From Rhineura floridana (lineage: Eukaryota; Chordata; Lepidosauria; Squamata; Rhineuridae), in the NCBI RefSeq assembly GCF_030035675.1, contig NC_084482.1:219069943-219133942 (forward strand): a stretch of DNA of 64,000 bases. Direction: 5' to 3'. Shown here one piece after another: positions 32,340-58,110 of this stretch (within the stretch, counting starts at the first letter, position 1; each line of letters starts with the position of its first letter). The notes under the pieces are model-generated. The model was not told the DNA's origin and did not search any database. It saw only the letters and a program-made list of their open reading frames with translations. The position numbers and the translations under genes were made by a program.

Positions 32340-32990
32340 CAAGTAGGTTAGGTTTGGTTTATTAAATTTATATATCACATCCCACTGCAACAGTCCAGAA
32401 GAGATTTACAACTAGAGTAAAAATACAATATTAAAAATACATAAGTAAGTTAACAACATAGTAAGAAAACAAGACATCCAATCAGTTAAGTCCCCGAGTG
32501 CTACTCTTGCCTTCTCACCTCTGGCAGGAGTCAATTGTTGACAATAATAATTGCATTTATTAGTCACTTTTTTCAGAAGAAATGACCCAAAATGACTAAC
32601 AAATAATACAACCATAAGTATAAAAACCAGAACAAATTGCAACCTAAAAACGCATCCATAATATATATATATATGTAAAGCAGGTCCAACACATCACTAA
32701 AAGATCAGCCATAAGCGAGCCACGAGTACACTTAATACCCTCCAAATTAAGGACCAAAAGCCTGGGTGAAAAGAAATGTTTTTGCCTGGCACCGAAAAAT
32801 AAATAATGATGGCAGCAGGCATGCATCCCTGGGAAGAGGCAGCTATTTTATTTGTTTGTTGATATAAGAAAGTACATGCATGCATCTGGGAACATAAACT
32901 GTAGATGGATTTTTTTTCATCTAAATATTTTAAAGGCTTTGCTTCAATTCCATTATGGGACATGCTATAGTGTCACTTGCTGTTACTTAT
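32340..32990 (-). repeat. LINE remnant (L2/CR1-like)
   Basis: Word pattern of a LINE 3' region in reverse (tatatcacatcccactgcaa, aagaaatgtttttgcctggc). No open frame with RT motifs. Assignment is loose. Confidence 0.4.
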
Positions 32991-32993
32991 AAG

Positions 32994-33235
32994 AGACATA
33001 AGAACATAAGAAGAGCCTGCTGGATCGGGCCAGTGGCCCATCTAGTCCAGCATCCTGTTCTCACAGTGGCCAACCAGGTGCCTGGGGGAAGCCCGCAAGC
33101 AGGACCCGAGTGCAAGAACACTCTCCCCTCCTGAGGCTTCCGGCAACTGGTTTTCAGAAGCATGCTGCCTCTGACTAGGGTGGCACAGCACAGCCATCAT
33201 GGCTAGTAGCCATTGATAGCCCTGTCCTCCATCTT
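32994..33235 (-). repeat. CR1 LINE 3' end inside the hAT
   Basis: Starts acataagaacataagaagag and proceeds through the CR1 3' UTR to gatagccctgtcctccat. Close to the copy at 26061-26801. Confidence 0.9.
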
Positions 33236-33339
33236 GAGGACTATAATGGTAACCACTTATTATGCTCCTGGAATTTTGATTTGAGTATATGTATTAGCAG
33301 TGATAAGCTGAAACTTATAAAGAACTATTTGTGATCTAC

Positions 33340-33462
33340 CATGGGACAGTCAAGGCTTTCCGATCTTGCGATATTATTGAAAATGAGTTGGCAAAAGGCA
33401 TTGATTTCGATGAAGTGATTCACAAGTTCGCAGCTTTGAAGGCCAGGAAAGGAAAGTTCTGA
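33340..33462 (+). pseudogene. hAT transposase C-terminus remnant
   Basis: The last roughly 27 codons read ENELAKGIDFDEVIHKFAAL then KARKGKF and a TGA at 33460. Upstream, after one lost base or so, RLSDLAIL is legible. This is the end of the dimerisation domain typical of hAT transposases (LSDLAxLSIEN...DFDEVIxxFAxxKARK pattern). The rest of the transposase is gone or replaced by younger repeats. Confidence 0.75.
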
Positions 33463-34320
33463 TTTAGTCGAGATATTCACTAAGTGCTGAAGTGCTTGTG
33501 TATTTGTTCCTGTTTATTTTTTTGGTATTATTTCATTTATGAGTATATTTCCATATGCATTTGTCTACAACTTCTACATTATTTGGGCCATTATTGATTA
33601 TGCAAACGTAATCCATTAATGTATCTCATGTAACAGTAAAGTTTAATGTTAAAATGAACATAATTTTGATGTAGTTCTTAAACGTTTTTACTTCGAATTC
33701 TATTGTTTTCTTACCAAATTTTCACTTTAACCACATGAAACTATGTATAAATGTAAATACATTTAGGCTGTGCATATGATATCGTAATTTAAAGGTGTAA
33801 TTTTAATTTTGCTAGTTGTTTATGTCACTACTATTGCCATTACATTCAGTGATAAATGGGAATTACGATTTACGAGTAACATTAATACAAAAAACATTAC
33901 TAAGGATTCTGTATGGTCTGATACGGGAGGAGGTCCATGGGGGTGACACCATGAGTTACCGCACTGGGTGACACCAACCCTAGTGATGCCACTGCTCCAT
34001 GTTCTTGAATTATGTCCTTCAGATTAGAAACATTGGTGAATACTCTGTGGGGAGTATATCAACAAAGGGCTGTTCAACAAGGACAAGAGATGAGTGGGCA
34101 ACCTTAGACCAGTCCATTTTTCTCACCTTCAATCAACTGTAGAGTGTTTTCACCACCAGTTGAAGACTGTTTCCCCCATTAGTATTATTGATTCCTGATC
34201 TCTTTGGTCATATGTGATTATTTTACTAATTTTATTGATTTTATTGAATGTAGTTATATTTTCATATAGTGGGAAACAATTTGGTATTACTTTCTGTATA
34301 TGAATAGCAGTACAGATGGA

Positions 34321-34888
34321 TATTTATTTATTTATTTATTTATTTATTATTTGATTTATATCCCGCCCTTCCTCCCAGCAGAAGCCCAGGGCAGCAAACA
34401 GAAACGCTAAAAACACTTTAAAGCATCATAAAAAGACCTTAAAATACATTAAAACAAAACAACGTTAAAAACATTTTTTAAAAGCTTTAAAAACATATTT
34501 TATTAAAAACACAAAAAAAGGTTTAAAACCATATTATTAAAGAAAACATATTAAAAGCAATTCTAACACAGACGCAGACTGGGATAGGTCTCAACTTAAA
34601 AGGCTTGTTGAAAGAGGAAAGCCTTCAAAAGGCGCCGAAAACATAGCAGAGATGGCGCCTGCCTGATATTTAAAGGGAGGGAATGGCATTCAGAGACAAA
34701 GCAGATAGCACATAACATAGCTACTGTGGCCAGTAGCCACTGATAGCGTGATCCTCCATGAATTTGTCTGCTTAGGGGCAGGTCCCAGATTATGAGAAAG
34801 TCCCCATTAAAATAACGCGATATTTGGAAACTGTAGCAAGTGAAGGAGCACTAACTCCATCTCCACAAAATGACTTACCAGTGAAAAC
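34321..34888 (-). repeat. Inverted copy of V2R exon 1 end and intron 1
   Basis: Reverse complement of about 18654-19150: last ten bases of exon 1, the GTAAGT donor (as acttac at 34873-34878), the intron, and the same CR1 with the same L2 nested in it. The shared nest shows it is one duplicated block. It ends abruptly at 34888 against another L2 end that also reads gaaagaggaaag. Confidence 0.9.
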
Positions 34889-35185
34889 CAGTGAAAGAGG
34901 AAAGTCTTCAAAAGGCGCTGAAAAGATCACAGAGATGGCACCTGCCTAATATTTAAGGGGAGGGAATTCCACAGGATAGGTGCTGCCATACTAAAGGTCC
35001 ATTTCCTATATTGTGCAGAACGAACCTCCTGATAAGGTGGCATCTGCAGGAGCCCCTCACCTGCAGAGCACAGTGATTGGCTGGGTATATAAGGGGTAAG
35101 ACGGTCTTTTAGGTATCTTGGTCCCGAGCTGTATAGGGCTTTGTACACCAAAACTAGAACTTGGCCCGGTAGCAAATGGTAAGCA
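34889..35185 (-). repeat. L2-clade LINE C-terminus
   Basis: Minus strand: [57 protein letters not shown]. It forms the breakpoint partner of the inverted V2R scrap. Confidence 0.85.
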
Positions 35186-35222
35186 AATGATATAAGGTAA
35201 AAATTACTCTTGTTCTTTGCAG

Positions 35223-36142
35223 ATGCAGAGCCTTGTGCCAGGTATCCAGAAGAACAACATCCAAACAAGGCCAATAAGTCTCCAAGATTATAACATTCTT
35301 GGCTTATGAAAAGCATTTGGGGATCCTCCTAGCTTCCTTGGTCCTGCTGTTGTCTGTAATCACATCTTTTGTGTAAGGAATATTTGTTGAATTCCTAGAA
35401 ACGCTTCTACATTCTCCTCATTTCCCTCCTGCTTTCTTTTTTGTCCTCCTTCCTCTTCATTGGCCAGCCAAGGACAGCCACCTGCCTTCTCAGACAAATG
35501 GCCTTCAGCATCATCTTCTCAGTTGCTGTCTCTTCTGTCTTGACAAAAACCATCACTGTGGTGCTGGCTTTCCTAGCCACAAAGCCAGGAAGCAGAGTGA
35601 GGAGATGGCTGGGGAAGAGTCTGGCCAACTGTATTGTCATTTCCTTTTCCAATGTCCAAGTTGTCATCTGCATATTATTTTACTATTATTATTTATTGCA
35701 TTTATATACCACCCCATAGCTGAAGCTCTCTGGGCAGTTTACAATAATCCAGCTAGTGATCTCTCTACCCTTCCCAGATTCTGACATCCACTCACAACCT
35801 AGAGAGATTATCCGGCAATGCAATAAAAGGTCTGTTGCCGTGTTTTATGGTGCCCTTGGCTACATGGGCTTCCTCGCTGCCATCTGCTTCATGGTGGCTT
35901 TTCTATCCAGTATGCTGCCTGGAGCCTTCAATGAAGCCAAGCTGACCACCTTCAGCATACTGACTTTCTGCACTGTTTGGGTATCCTTTTTGCCCACCTA
36001 CTTGAACAAGAAGGTGGAATACATGGTAGCCATGCAGGTCTTCTACATGTTGGCCTCCAGTGCTGGCCTTCTGGGCTGCATCTTCATTCCCAAGTACTAC
36101 ATCATTGCACTGAGGACTTATCTAAATACAAAGGAGCATTAA
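35223..36142 (+). pseudogene. V2R pseudo-exon 6
   Basis: The acceptor TTTGCAG is kept. Disrupted by a stop, a 35-bp deletion and an insertion at 35675-35755. Long stretches still read [20 protein letters not shown] and [20 protein letters not shown]. Confidence 0.93.
35675..35755 (-). repeat. Short LINE/SINE tail inserted in V2R pseudo-exon 6
   Basis: Contains atttatataccaccccatag and agctctctgggcagtttaca. The same element, opposite strand, is at about 36940-37020 (gaaccgcccagacagcttcg, ctatggggcagtatacat). Confidence 0.7.
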
Positions 36143-36239
36143 ACAACAACAACAAGAAGATAAGAAATCTGATTCTTGTGAAATTGTTTTTCGGAGGCAT
36201 CACCCAAGGGGCAATTTAAAACAAAACCAAAAAAAAAAA

Positions 36240-37260
36240 CAGATCCAGGTAGGCAATGAAATGTACCAGCAGATGTGATTGTTAACAGGGTTTATTCATA
36301 AAATAAGGACTAACAGAACAAACAAGCACAACTTCTTCCCCAAACCTAATTGCCTTTTCCCTGGTTATCCCAGATACAATGAAACATCTGCAAGACCAAT
36401 GCAGGATTTGCTTTTAGTTTTAGTTTTGTTAATCGTATGACATCAAATACACAATAACTAATCATACCCTCCTCCCTTCCCCCGGGTCATCAACTGCATA
36501 CATCAATCTTTTTATACATGAAGAAAAGTGTCACACAAAATATATAAAGAAAAATTATTAACCTCATCCATATAGCCTTAATTAAAGAGAATAATTTTAC
36601 CCCTCATCTCATAAATTTAGGAATGTACAGGACAAAGGTGTCTTATGCCCATTAATACTGAAACAGTCTATAAGAGAACTCCATGTAACATACTACTGTA
36701 ATGCGTCTAATGTCCCTTTAGTGAACTTTATATTGAAAGTGAGTTTCTCAGCTAATGCGATATCCCAAAGTCTGGAAAGCCAATTTTTTTTAAAAAAAGT
36801 TTATCTGCTAACTTCCAGCTCCTTGTGATTTCCATGCGTGCAGCCAACAGTATAAAAGAAATAACAGATTTGCTTGCTAAATCTTCATTAGCCCTTACCA
36901 CATATTAAGAACAGCCAAATGCAGGCCTAGCTGCACACGTTGCTTTATGGAAAATAGTTGTGAACCGCCCAGACAGCTTCGGCTATGGGGCAGTATACAT
37001 ATGTAATGAATAATAATCATAATCATCTTCTATTTCATGAAAAATCAGCTTCCAATATTTGGGTATTCCCGACACATGTGAATAAAACATTGATTTGCTC
37101 ACACTCCCTCCAGCAGTAGGCACTCATTGACTGAATAATAAATGCTAAACATAATGGGGTCCAATACCACCTATAAATCCGTTTCAGAGAACATTCCCTG
37201 ACTGCTGCAGAAATTGATTTAATCAGCTGCTTCTCCTACAAACATCCCCATGCATTTACT
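36240..37260 (-). repeat. L1 LINE remnant, with short insert
   Basis: The minus strand between about 36800 and 36900 reads VISFILLAARMEITRSWKLA-like coding, matching the L1 ORF2 C-terminal AARLLYAQKWK region seen intact at 52070. Further pieces lie at 37020-37250. Interrupted by the short element at 36940-37020. The boundary on the left is unsure. Confidence 0.5.
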
Positions 37261-37399
37261 GATATCCTTTGTTCAATATCCTGCTCATACCTCTCTCTCA
37301 ATACTGCAAAATTCAGCCAGCTAGAAACCCTAAAGAGGCAGACACCTCTACAGAATTGTTGTGGGTGCTGATGTTGGGCCCCAAGAGTAATTTATTCCT

Positions 37400-38755
37400 A
37401 GCGACATTCCATCATCCCCCTGACCAAAATGGTGAGGGAGAATTTGAGATGAAAGTGAAATCAAGGAAGCATCCAAACTAGGAAATACTTTAATAATGGG
37501 TGACTTCAACTATCCTGACATAGACTGCCTACATATGTATTCCAGTCATGACAAACAGATAAAATTTCTAGATACCTTGTTTGGTTGTGGAACTGACCAG
37601 AGGGACAGTGACCCCAGACTTAATCTTAAGAGGCACACAGAATCTGGTATGAAATGTGTTGTTGAACCGTTTGGGAGAAGTGATCATAGGGCTATTAAAT
37701 TAAACATAGATACAAAGGGCCAATTGCCAAGAAAATCCAACACAGTCAGATTTAACTTCAAAAGAGGAAACTCCCCTAAAATGGGAGGATTGTCACAAAG
37801 AAAAGGTCAAATCACTCCAAAATGCTTGGGAGTGGTTTAAAGCCATAATATTAGAAGCTCAACTGGAGTGTATACTGCAAATGAGAAAAGGTAGCATAAG
37901 GGTCAGTAAGATGCCGGCATGGTTAATGAGTGGAGTCAAAGAAGCTATTAGAGGCAAGAATTCTCCCTTCAAAAAATGGAAGTCTTGTCAGAATGAGGAG
38001 AATAAAAATGAACACAAACTCCAGCATCCACCAAGAGTTCTCAAAGAACGCTCTTGGGGTCTGAACTGGTGGTGACTCATCAGGAACAAGATCGTGGGGT
38101 TGTAGTGGATAGCTCAATCAAGATGTCAACCCAATGTGCAGCAGCTGTGAAAAATGGAAATTCCATGCTAGGGATCATTAGGAAAGGTACTGGAAAAAAA
38201 AACTGCTGATGTCATAATGCTGTTCTATAAATCTATGGAGCAGGTGCATTTTGAATATTGTATACAGCTCTGATTACCTCACCTCAAAAAGGATATTGTA
38301 GAGTTGGAAAAGGTTCAGAAAAAGGAAACCAGAATGATAAAGCGACTCCCCTATGAAGGTTGCGGCATCTGGGGGTTTTTAGTTTACAGAAAAGGCGAGT
38401 CGGAGGCATCATGAAATGATGCATGGAATGAAAAAGGTGAACTAAGTTTTTCTCCGTCTCTCATCACACTAGAACTCTTGGACATTCAATGAAGCTGGAT
38501 GTTGGAAGATTCAGGACAGACAATCAAAAGGCCTTCTTCATACAGCACATAGTTAAACTAAGGAATTCGCTCCCACGAGAAAAAGTGATGGATTGCTTTA
38601 GAAGATTAGACAAATTCAGAGAGGATAAGGCTATCAATGGCTACTAGCCATGAAGGCTCCCATAGGGACCTACTTGGCCACTGTGAGAACAGGAGGCTGG
38701 ACTAGATGAGCCATTAGCGTGAACCAGCAGTGGCTCTACTTACTGTCTTATGTAC
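37400..38755 (+). repeat. CR1 LINE, endonuclease and 3' parts
   Basis: 37491-37840 encodes MGDFNYPDIDCLHMYSSHDK, GRSDHRAIKLNIDTKG: the CR1 endonuclease end. A linker with RKGSIRVSKMPAWLMSGVKE follows. From 38160 the ORF2 tail and 3' UTR follow directly, so the reverse transcriptase is deleted. Ends ttactgtcttatg. Confidence 0.85.
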
Positions 38756-39620
38756 TTTGCACTGATCCTCCACCTACACCCTTTGGGTTGAATCTGACCC
38801 CCTTCCTATCCCCAATCTCCTTTCCCTGCCTTTTGATTCGTACCCTCTACTCCCTATCTTCCACCTCTCTTCCTGGGTTCTGGTTACAGGTGGGAAGACT
38901 TAAATGGATCTTGGTGGATGGAACAATTTTTCTTCATCTCGCCTGGATAGCAAGAGTTAAGATTTTTTCTAGAAGTCTTTAGTTACTATTAAATTTATAT
39001 TCCACTCTTCCTCCCAGGAGGAGCCCAGAGAGGCAGAGAAAAAACTTCACAAACATTTTTAGACAAAGTCTTCTTGCCTGGCACCATCTTAAAGCTTTCA
39101 GCAGCTCAAAATAGCCATGCTAGTGTCTGGCATGTTAGGGCAGCTGATACATACTATGCTTCAGTGGATGAGGCCGCTATTGTTGATTGCTTCTTGCTAA
39201 TCTAACCAAGTGCTGCATCTCCAGAGAACAGGTTTCTGCTGGTGGATTTGCAATCTGCTCAGTGTCCAGCCCAGTTTGTATCTGCATAAGCAACTGGTGG
39301 GGAACTGTTGGTGGCCTGTAATTTGTTTTCAGATATGCAATTTCTTTTAAATATCTGGCCACTACACACCAGTCTCTCTTTGTAGGTGAAATGATTCTCC
39401 TACACAGTATTCCTACTGCTGTGGCTATGTCTGATCTGGTTGTGGTGGCCAGGCACTGTGACTTTCACTATAGATGTCCTGTACTGATCATTCTGAGGAA
39501 GGGGTTCAGTCTCTTTCACCTTTCAGGTAGGTTGTGTCTATGACTGTTGACATCAGATGGGCTTCCCTAAGCCCAAGGTTTCTCTCCTTTGTGTTCTTTC
39601 ATATGCAGTAAGGCTGCTGC
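38756..39620. other. 3' flank of the KRAB zinc-finger gene
   Basis: Includes an L2 scrap at about 38990-39060 (atattccactcttcctccca). Otherwise unassigned; likely contains the 3' UTR of the minus-strand zinc-finger gene. No clear polyadenylation signal was fixed. Confidence 0.4.
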
Positions 39621-53715
<14,095 letters not shown>

Positions 53716-54297
53716 GGCGAGGGAGGAGGAGGGACAGGCGTCAACTGGGTCACCCCAGGATGCACCTTGTAGGAGGGAGCAGCTCTCAAGCCTCTGCAGG
53801 GAAGACGGCAGAAGGGAGGAATGTCACCCTTTGTACAAATTTGGGTTCCAGACACTTAAATATATAAACAGCCTCAATCCAAATAAATAAAAGGTTTTCT
53901 CATGTTGCTTTTTCATGGTTCTTTCTCACCCCCTTCGCCACCCCCAGCCCATCCAGCCATCCTGGACCCCCCCTCCCCTCTCATCTCCTGCTTCCGTAAA
54001 GCCTTCCCTTCCTGCCCACCAGAGTCCCTCCTCCAACTTGCCAACAATCTCAGGCTTTGTTATCATGTCTTATGCATGTAATTCAAAAATTAACTGGAAG
54101 CCACCTCTCTGGCAGCCGGCAGAAAAGAGGTTTCACACGTATTGTAAAGAAATGGTGGGAGTGGGCGGTTGGCCAATGGCTCTGCCTGGGCGCTCCACTC
54201 TTGCCTTTGGGAATACCGGAGAGGGACCCTCCGCGGGTCCAACCCACCAGGCGATGAAAAGGGTCTGAAGAACAGCAACCTGGTGCGCTCCCGGAGT

Positions 54298-54369
54298 GGC
54301 TGGACTGCAACTCCCATCAGCCCCGGCCAGCCTGGTCAATGGTCAGGGATGGTGGGAATTGTAGTCCAC
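54298..54369. repeat. hAT MITE core fragment
   Basis: ggactgcaactcccatcagc and ggtgggaattgtagtcc match the core of the MITE at 24850-24987; the terminal repeats are missing. Confidence 0.65.
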
Positions 54370-54964
54370 GGATTACAGCGCTGGACCAGGATGCTTATCT
54401 TTTTTTTGGGGGGGTGCTGCTTCTAAATAAAGGAGCCTGCATTGGAGACCCCGAAGCAGCTGGGCCAGCCTCCCCCCTCTATAGTTTCCCAGAAGGCAAA
54501 GAGGGGAAGGTCGGGAGTCTCTTCGCTCGTTTCCCCTCACCTCCCCAGTCCCTTTTCTCCTTCTCTCCACTCCCCTCTGCATTGTCTGTGGATTCGGGGG
54601 GGGGGGAAGCAAATCTTTGTCCCCCCCCCAAGTTGCACCTCATTGTCCTCCAGCCCTCTCCCCAATCTCTCCTCAAGGGTTACTCATGGAGATTCCCCCC
54701 CCTCTCAATCTCCCGGCCTCTCTAGGAGCCGGAGCTCGCTTCCTTCACCTCGTCGGAGGACTGAAGGGCAGGGAGGCCCCCCTCTCCCCCCCCTCTCTGC
54801 AAGCCGGAGATTCCTCGCCCCGCCCCCATTTTGCAGACCCCCCTGTGACTGGTCGGCGGGAGTTCCCCTCTCTGGTTTTTTTTGAGGGGCTGCCGCCGCT
54901 CCAGTAAATTTCACAGCCCCCCCCATCACATTGACATCACTCTCCACTCAGATGGCAGAAAACT

Positions 54965-56100
54965 GGGGCATGTGTCAGAAGGGTCCCTCCCTCCTCGATT
55001 CAGCTGCAAGGGGACCCCCGTCTCCCTCCCCAGTCTAAGGGCTTTTCTGCCTACCAGACGCCTTTGCTGACGGCTTCACAAACACTCAGCCCCCCTCGGA
55101 GTTTGCGGCAGAGATGGGCAATTGGGGGGGGGGGAGAGTGGCGCACGCGACCTTTTGCAGCAACTAAACCTCTCCCCCCTCTCCCCCGCAGTTCATCTGA
55201 TCTCCCTGGTTTGGGTGCAAATCGTGACTCGGTTCCTCCTGCCTGGGATCCTCTGACCCCACCCCACCCCCCCTCCAATGATTTCCACTTGCGCCCCGCC
55301 TCCCTCGGGGTCTGTGAAATTGGGCAAAACTTTTGGCTTCAGCAATCTTACAAAAGCGAGCTCTGGGTCACAGAGGGGCAGGAAGTTGCAATCGCGGGCG
55401 GGCGGGCGGCGGAGAAAACTTATATGGGGGGGGACCCTGGCGCCTTTCTCCCCATTCACTGCACAAATATAATCCTGGAGAGCAGGAGGCGCAGAGGGCA
55501 AAGAGGTGCGGCAGGTACGCGGGGGGTGTTGATGGGTGAAGGAGTGAGTGAGTGGGGGGCAGGTTGAGGGGGGATGCGCGTCTATGGCAGAGGGGGAGGG
55601 CGCCTTGTAGTGGGGGGGGTGCATGGGGAGGATTTGCTGGGCTGCTTTTGTGCCACGGAGGTGGAGGGAATTTCATGGACGTGAGAAGCCCTTAATCGGG
55701 GGTGTCCCCGCCCCGCAGCCCCAGTGCTGAATCCCAATGGACCGGGAGGGGGGAGAAGGAGAAAAGGAATGGGGGGTGAGGGAAAAGGAGGGCAGAGACC
55801 CGCTCAGTCCCCCCTTTCCCTTCTGGTAATCCGTAGACGGGGGGGGGAGGCTGATCCAGCTGCAAAGTGCAGTCCCCAATTGCTTCCGTGTCTCCAGTGC
55901 AGGATCCTTTTTTTGAAGCAGCACCCCCCGCACAGATTAGTAGAAAGGGGCTCTTGGTGCAGCAGAAGGAGCCTTATATTTTTGGGGGGACGGGGAAGAG
56001 AGACTTCCTGGGGGAACATCATCGGCAGCTGCCTTATCTGACTCAGACCTTTGTCTCCTCTAGCTCGGCTCCGCAGGGCTTCAAATGGCAGGGCTGTCTC
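54965..56100 (+). repeat. CpG-island direct repeat, copy A
   Basis: Aligns with 56994-58110 at a constant offset of about 2030 bp: ggggcatgtgtcagaagggt, ttcagctgcaaggggacccc, tttgctgacggcttcacaaa, then gcagatgg/gaggatttgctgggctgct blocks. Diverged by small indels, mostly in G runs. Confidence 0.93.
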
Positions 56101-56993
56101 CCTCCTTCGGGGTCTGCACGCCAGGCAGCTGTACGGCCGCTGAGCTCTGGCCCTCCCTGCACCACACACGGAGGAGAGACACCTTGAGACTGGGAAGATC
56201 AAAGCCTCCCCCCCCCCCCGGATCTCAGCTCGTCTTGTAGGATTGGCCCGGCGGAGGGGGGTGCTGAGGGCCTTTTTCTGCCGGTGCTGCCAGTCTCGCT
56301 CCTGCCCGGCCTCACTACGTCCCTCAGAAACATCCACGTTGGCAGGAGAGCCTCTATAGGACTGTAGAGGGTTCAAAGGACACTGTCTGGGGAGGGTTCA
56401 CAACAGCCCTGTAAAGTGGGCCAGGCCGAGAGGCTGTGTAATGCAGTGGTGAGTGTTGATTTTTCTAGCATGAGGGGCCACTTTCCAGTGCTAGGTGGAA
56501 CCAGGAGCCAAAGTGGGTTTGAGCAACGGATGTGCCTTTTGCAGTCGGCTACATCTTAGCAGTGCAAATGTCGGAAGGTTCTTCCGTACACACACACCGA
56601 CAGCACTCAAGGAGCGCTGGGCTTGGACCAGGGAGGCCCTGAATCAAATCCCCAGCCTGGGTGGCCTGCTGAGCTCCCTGGGTGACCTTGCGCCAGTGAC
56701 TATCAGCCCAGCCTACCTTACAGGGCTGTTGTGAGGATAGAGTGGAGGACTTTATGGCCCCTCTAGATTTGCAACCCCTGAGCTTGCCCATCTGTGCAAA
56801 GTGTGGGTGCATGTGGGTGCATCTTATTATTCAAAAAATTTCCATTTAATACTTACATGTGTCCAAAGGGACCCAGGTTCAAATCCCTGCCCAGGAGTGA
56901 AATTCATTTGGTGCTAGTGACTGTGTTGCTGTGAAGACAATGTGTGTGTGTGAGAGAGAGAGAGACTATATTTCCTACTGTGAGCTCATTAGA

Positions 56994-58110
56994 GGGGCAT
57001 GTGTCAGAAGGGTCCCTCCCTCCTCGATTCAGCTGCAAGGGGACCCCCGTCTCCCTCCCCAGTCTAAGGGCTTTTCTGCCTACCAGACGCCTTTGCTGAC
57101 GGCTTCACAAACACTCAGCCCCCCTCGGAGTTTGCGGCAGAGATGGGCAATTGGGGGGGGGGAGAGAGTGGCGCACGCGACCTTTTGCAGCAACGAAACC
57201 TCTCCCCCCTTTCCTCCGCAGTTCATCTGATCTCCCTGGTCTGGGTGCAAATCTGAGATCCTCTGACCCACCCCCAACCCCCTAGGATTCCCACTTGCGC
57301 CCCGCGTCCCTCGGGGTCTGTGAAACTGGGCAAAATTTTCTCTGGTTCCTAGAGGGGCAGGAAGTTACAATCGAAAGCGGGGGGGGGAGAGAGATACAAT
57401 ATTGGGGGGGGGGGCTGGCGTCTTTCTCCCCATTCCCTGCACAAAAATAAGCCTGGAGAGCAGGAGGGGCAGAGGGCAAAGTGGTGCGGCAGATGTGGGG
57501 GGGGGAGTCGATGGGGGGGAAGGGGGATTTGCTTTTTGTGGAGTGCTGAGCCGGGAAGGAGGGAGTGGGCGGGGGGGGCAGGATGAGGGGGGTTGCACGT
57601 CTATGGTAGAGGGAGAGGGCACCTTGCAACGGGGGGGGGCGCATGAGGAGGATTTGCTGGGCTGCTTTTGTGCCCCGGAGGTGGAGGGGATTCATGGACG
57701 TGGAAAGCCCTTAATCGGGGGTGTTCCCACCTGCCGCTCCAGTGCTGAATCCCCAGACAATGCAGCGGGGAGGGAAGAGAAGGAGAAAAGGGATGGGGGG
57801 GTTGAGGAAAGAGGAGGGCAGAGACCCCTCAGTCCCCCCTTTCCCCTCTGGGAATCAATAGATGTGGGGCGGGAGGCTGATCCAGCTGCAAAGTGCAGGC
57901 CCCCAACTGCTTCTATGTCTCCAATGCAGGATCCTTTTTTTAAACCCTCCCCCCGTGCAGATTAGTAGCCCCAATCCGGGGGAAAGGGGCTTTTGGTTTG
58001 GAGGAAGCAGCCTTATTTTTTCGGTGGGAAGAGAGACTTCCTGGGGGAACGTCATCGGAAACTGCCTTATCCGAGTCAGATGCTTTGTCCCATCTAGTTC
58101 AATAGCGTCT
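56994..58110 (+). repeat. CpG-island direct repeat, copy B
   Basis: Second copy, ending in a tRNA-SINE scrap (aactgccttatccgagtcag) as does copy A near 56030. Spacer 56101-56993 is not repeated and contains a TG/AG microsatellite at about 56940-56966. Confidence 0.93.

Larger units (their letters stand above)
30599..33992 (+). mobile_element. Decayed hAT DNA transposon, 3.4 kb
   Basis: Terminal inverted repeats cagtggcatcactaggg (left) and ccctagtgatgccactg (right) match over 17 bp. The 8-bp target duplication CTCCATGT lies on both sides (30591-30598, 33993-34000). Subterminal ggtgacacc motifs recur at both ends. Inside: a SINE, LINE scraps, a CR1 end and a recognisable end of a hAT transposase (33340-33462). 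It was an autonomous-size element, now dead, inserted in the broken V2R's intron. Confidence 0.93.
29602..36142 (+). pseudogene. V2R pseudogene, exons 5 and 6 only
   Basis: A third receptor copy downstream of the complete one, same strand. Exon 5 (29602-29724) keeps TLLPSTCVESCQPGFVQVVQ but is 4 bp shorter than the intact exon, shifting frame inside the cysteine motif. Exon 6 (35223-36142) has an in-frame stop early (TTTGTGTAA), a loss of about 35 bp after LETL-like coding, and an 80-bp repeat inserted near 35675. Its second half stays open ([20 protein letters not shown] to the TAA at 36140). Exons 1-4 are absent upstream. The 5.5-kb intron holds a hAT element and an inverted V2R scrap. Clearly non-functional. 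Confidence 0.93.

Noticed and set aside
54339-55624. Several long proline- or glycine-rich frames in the CpG island
   Set aside because: They occur on both strands in several frames, follow from GC composition, and are not conserved between direct copies A and B.
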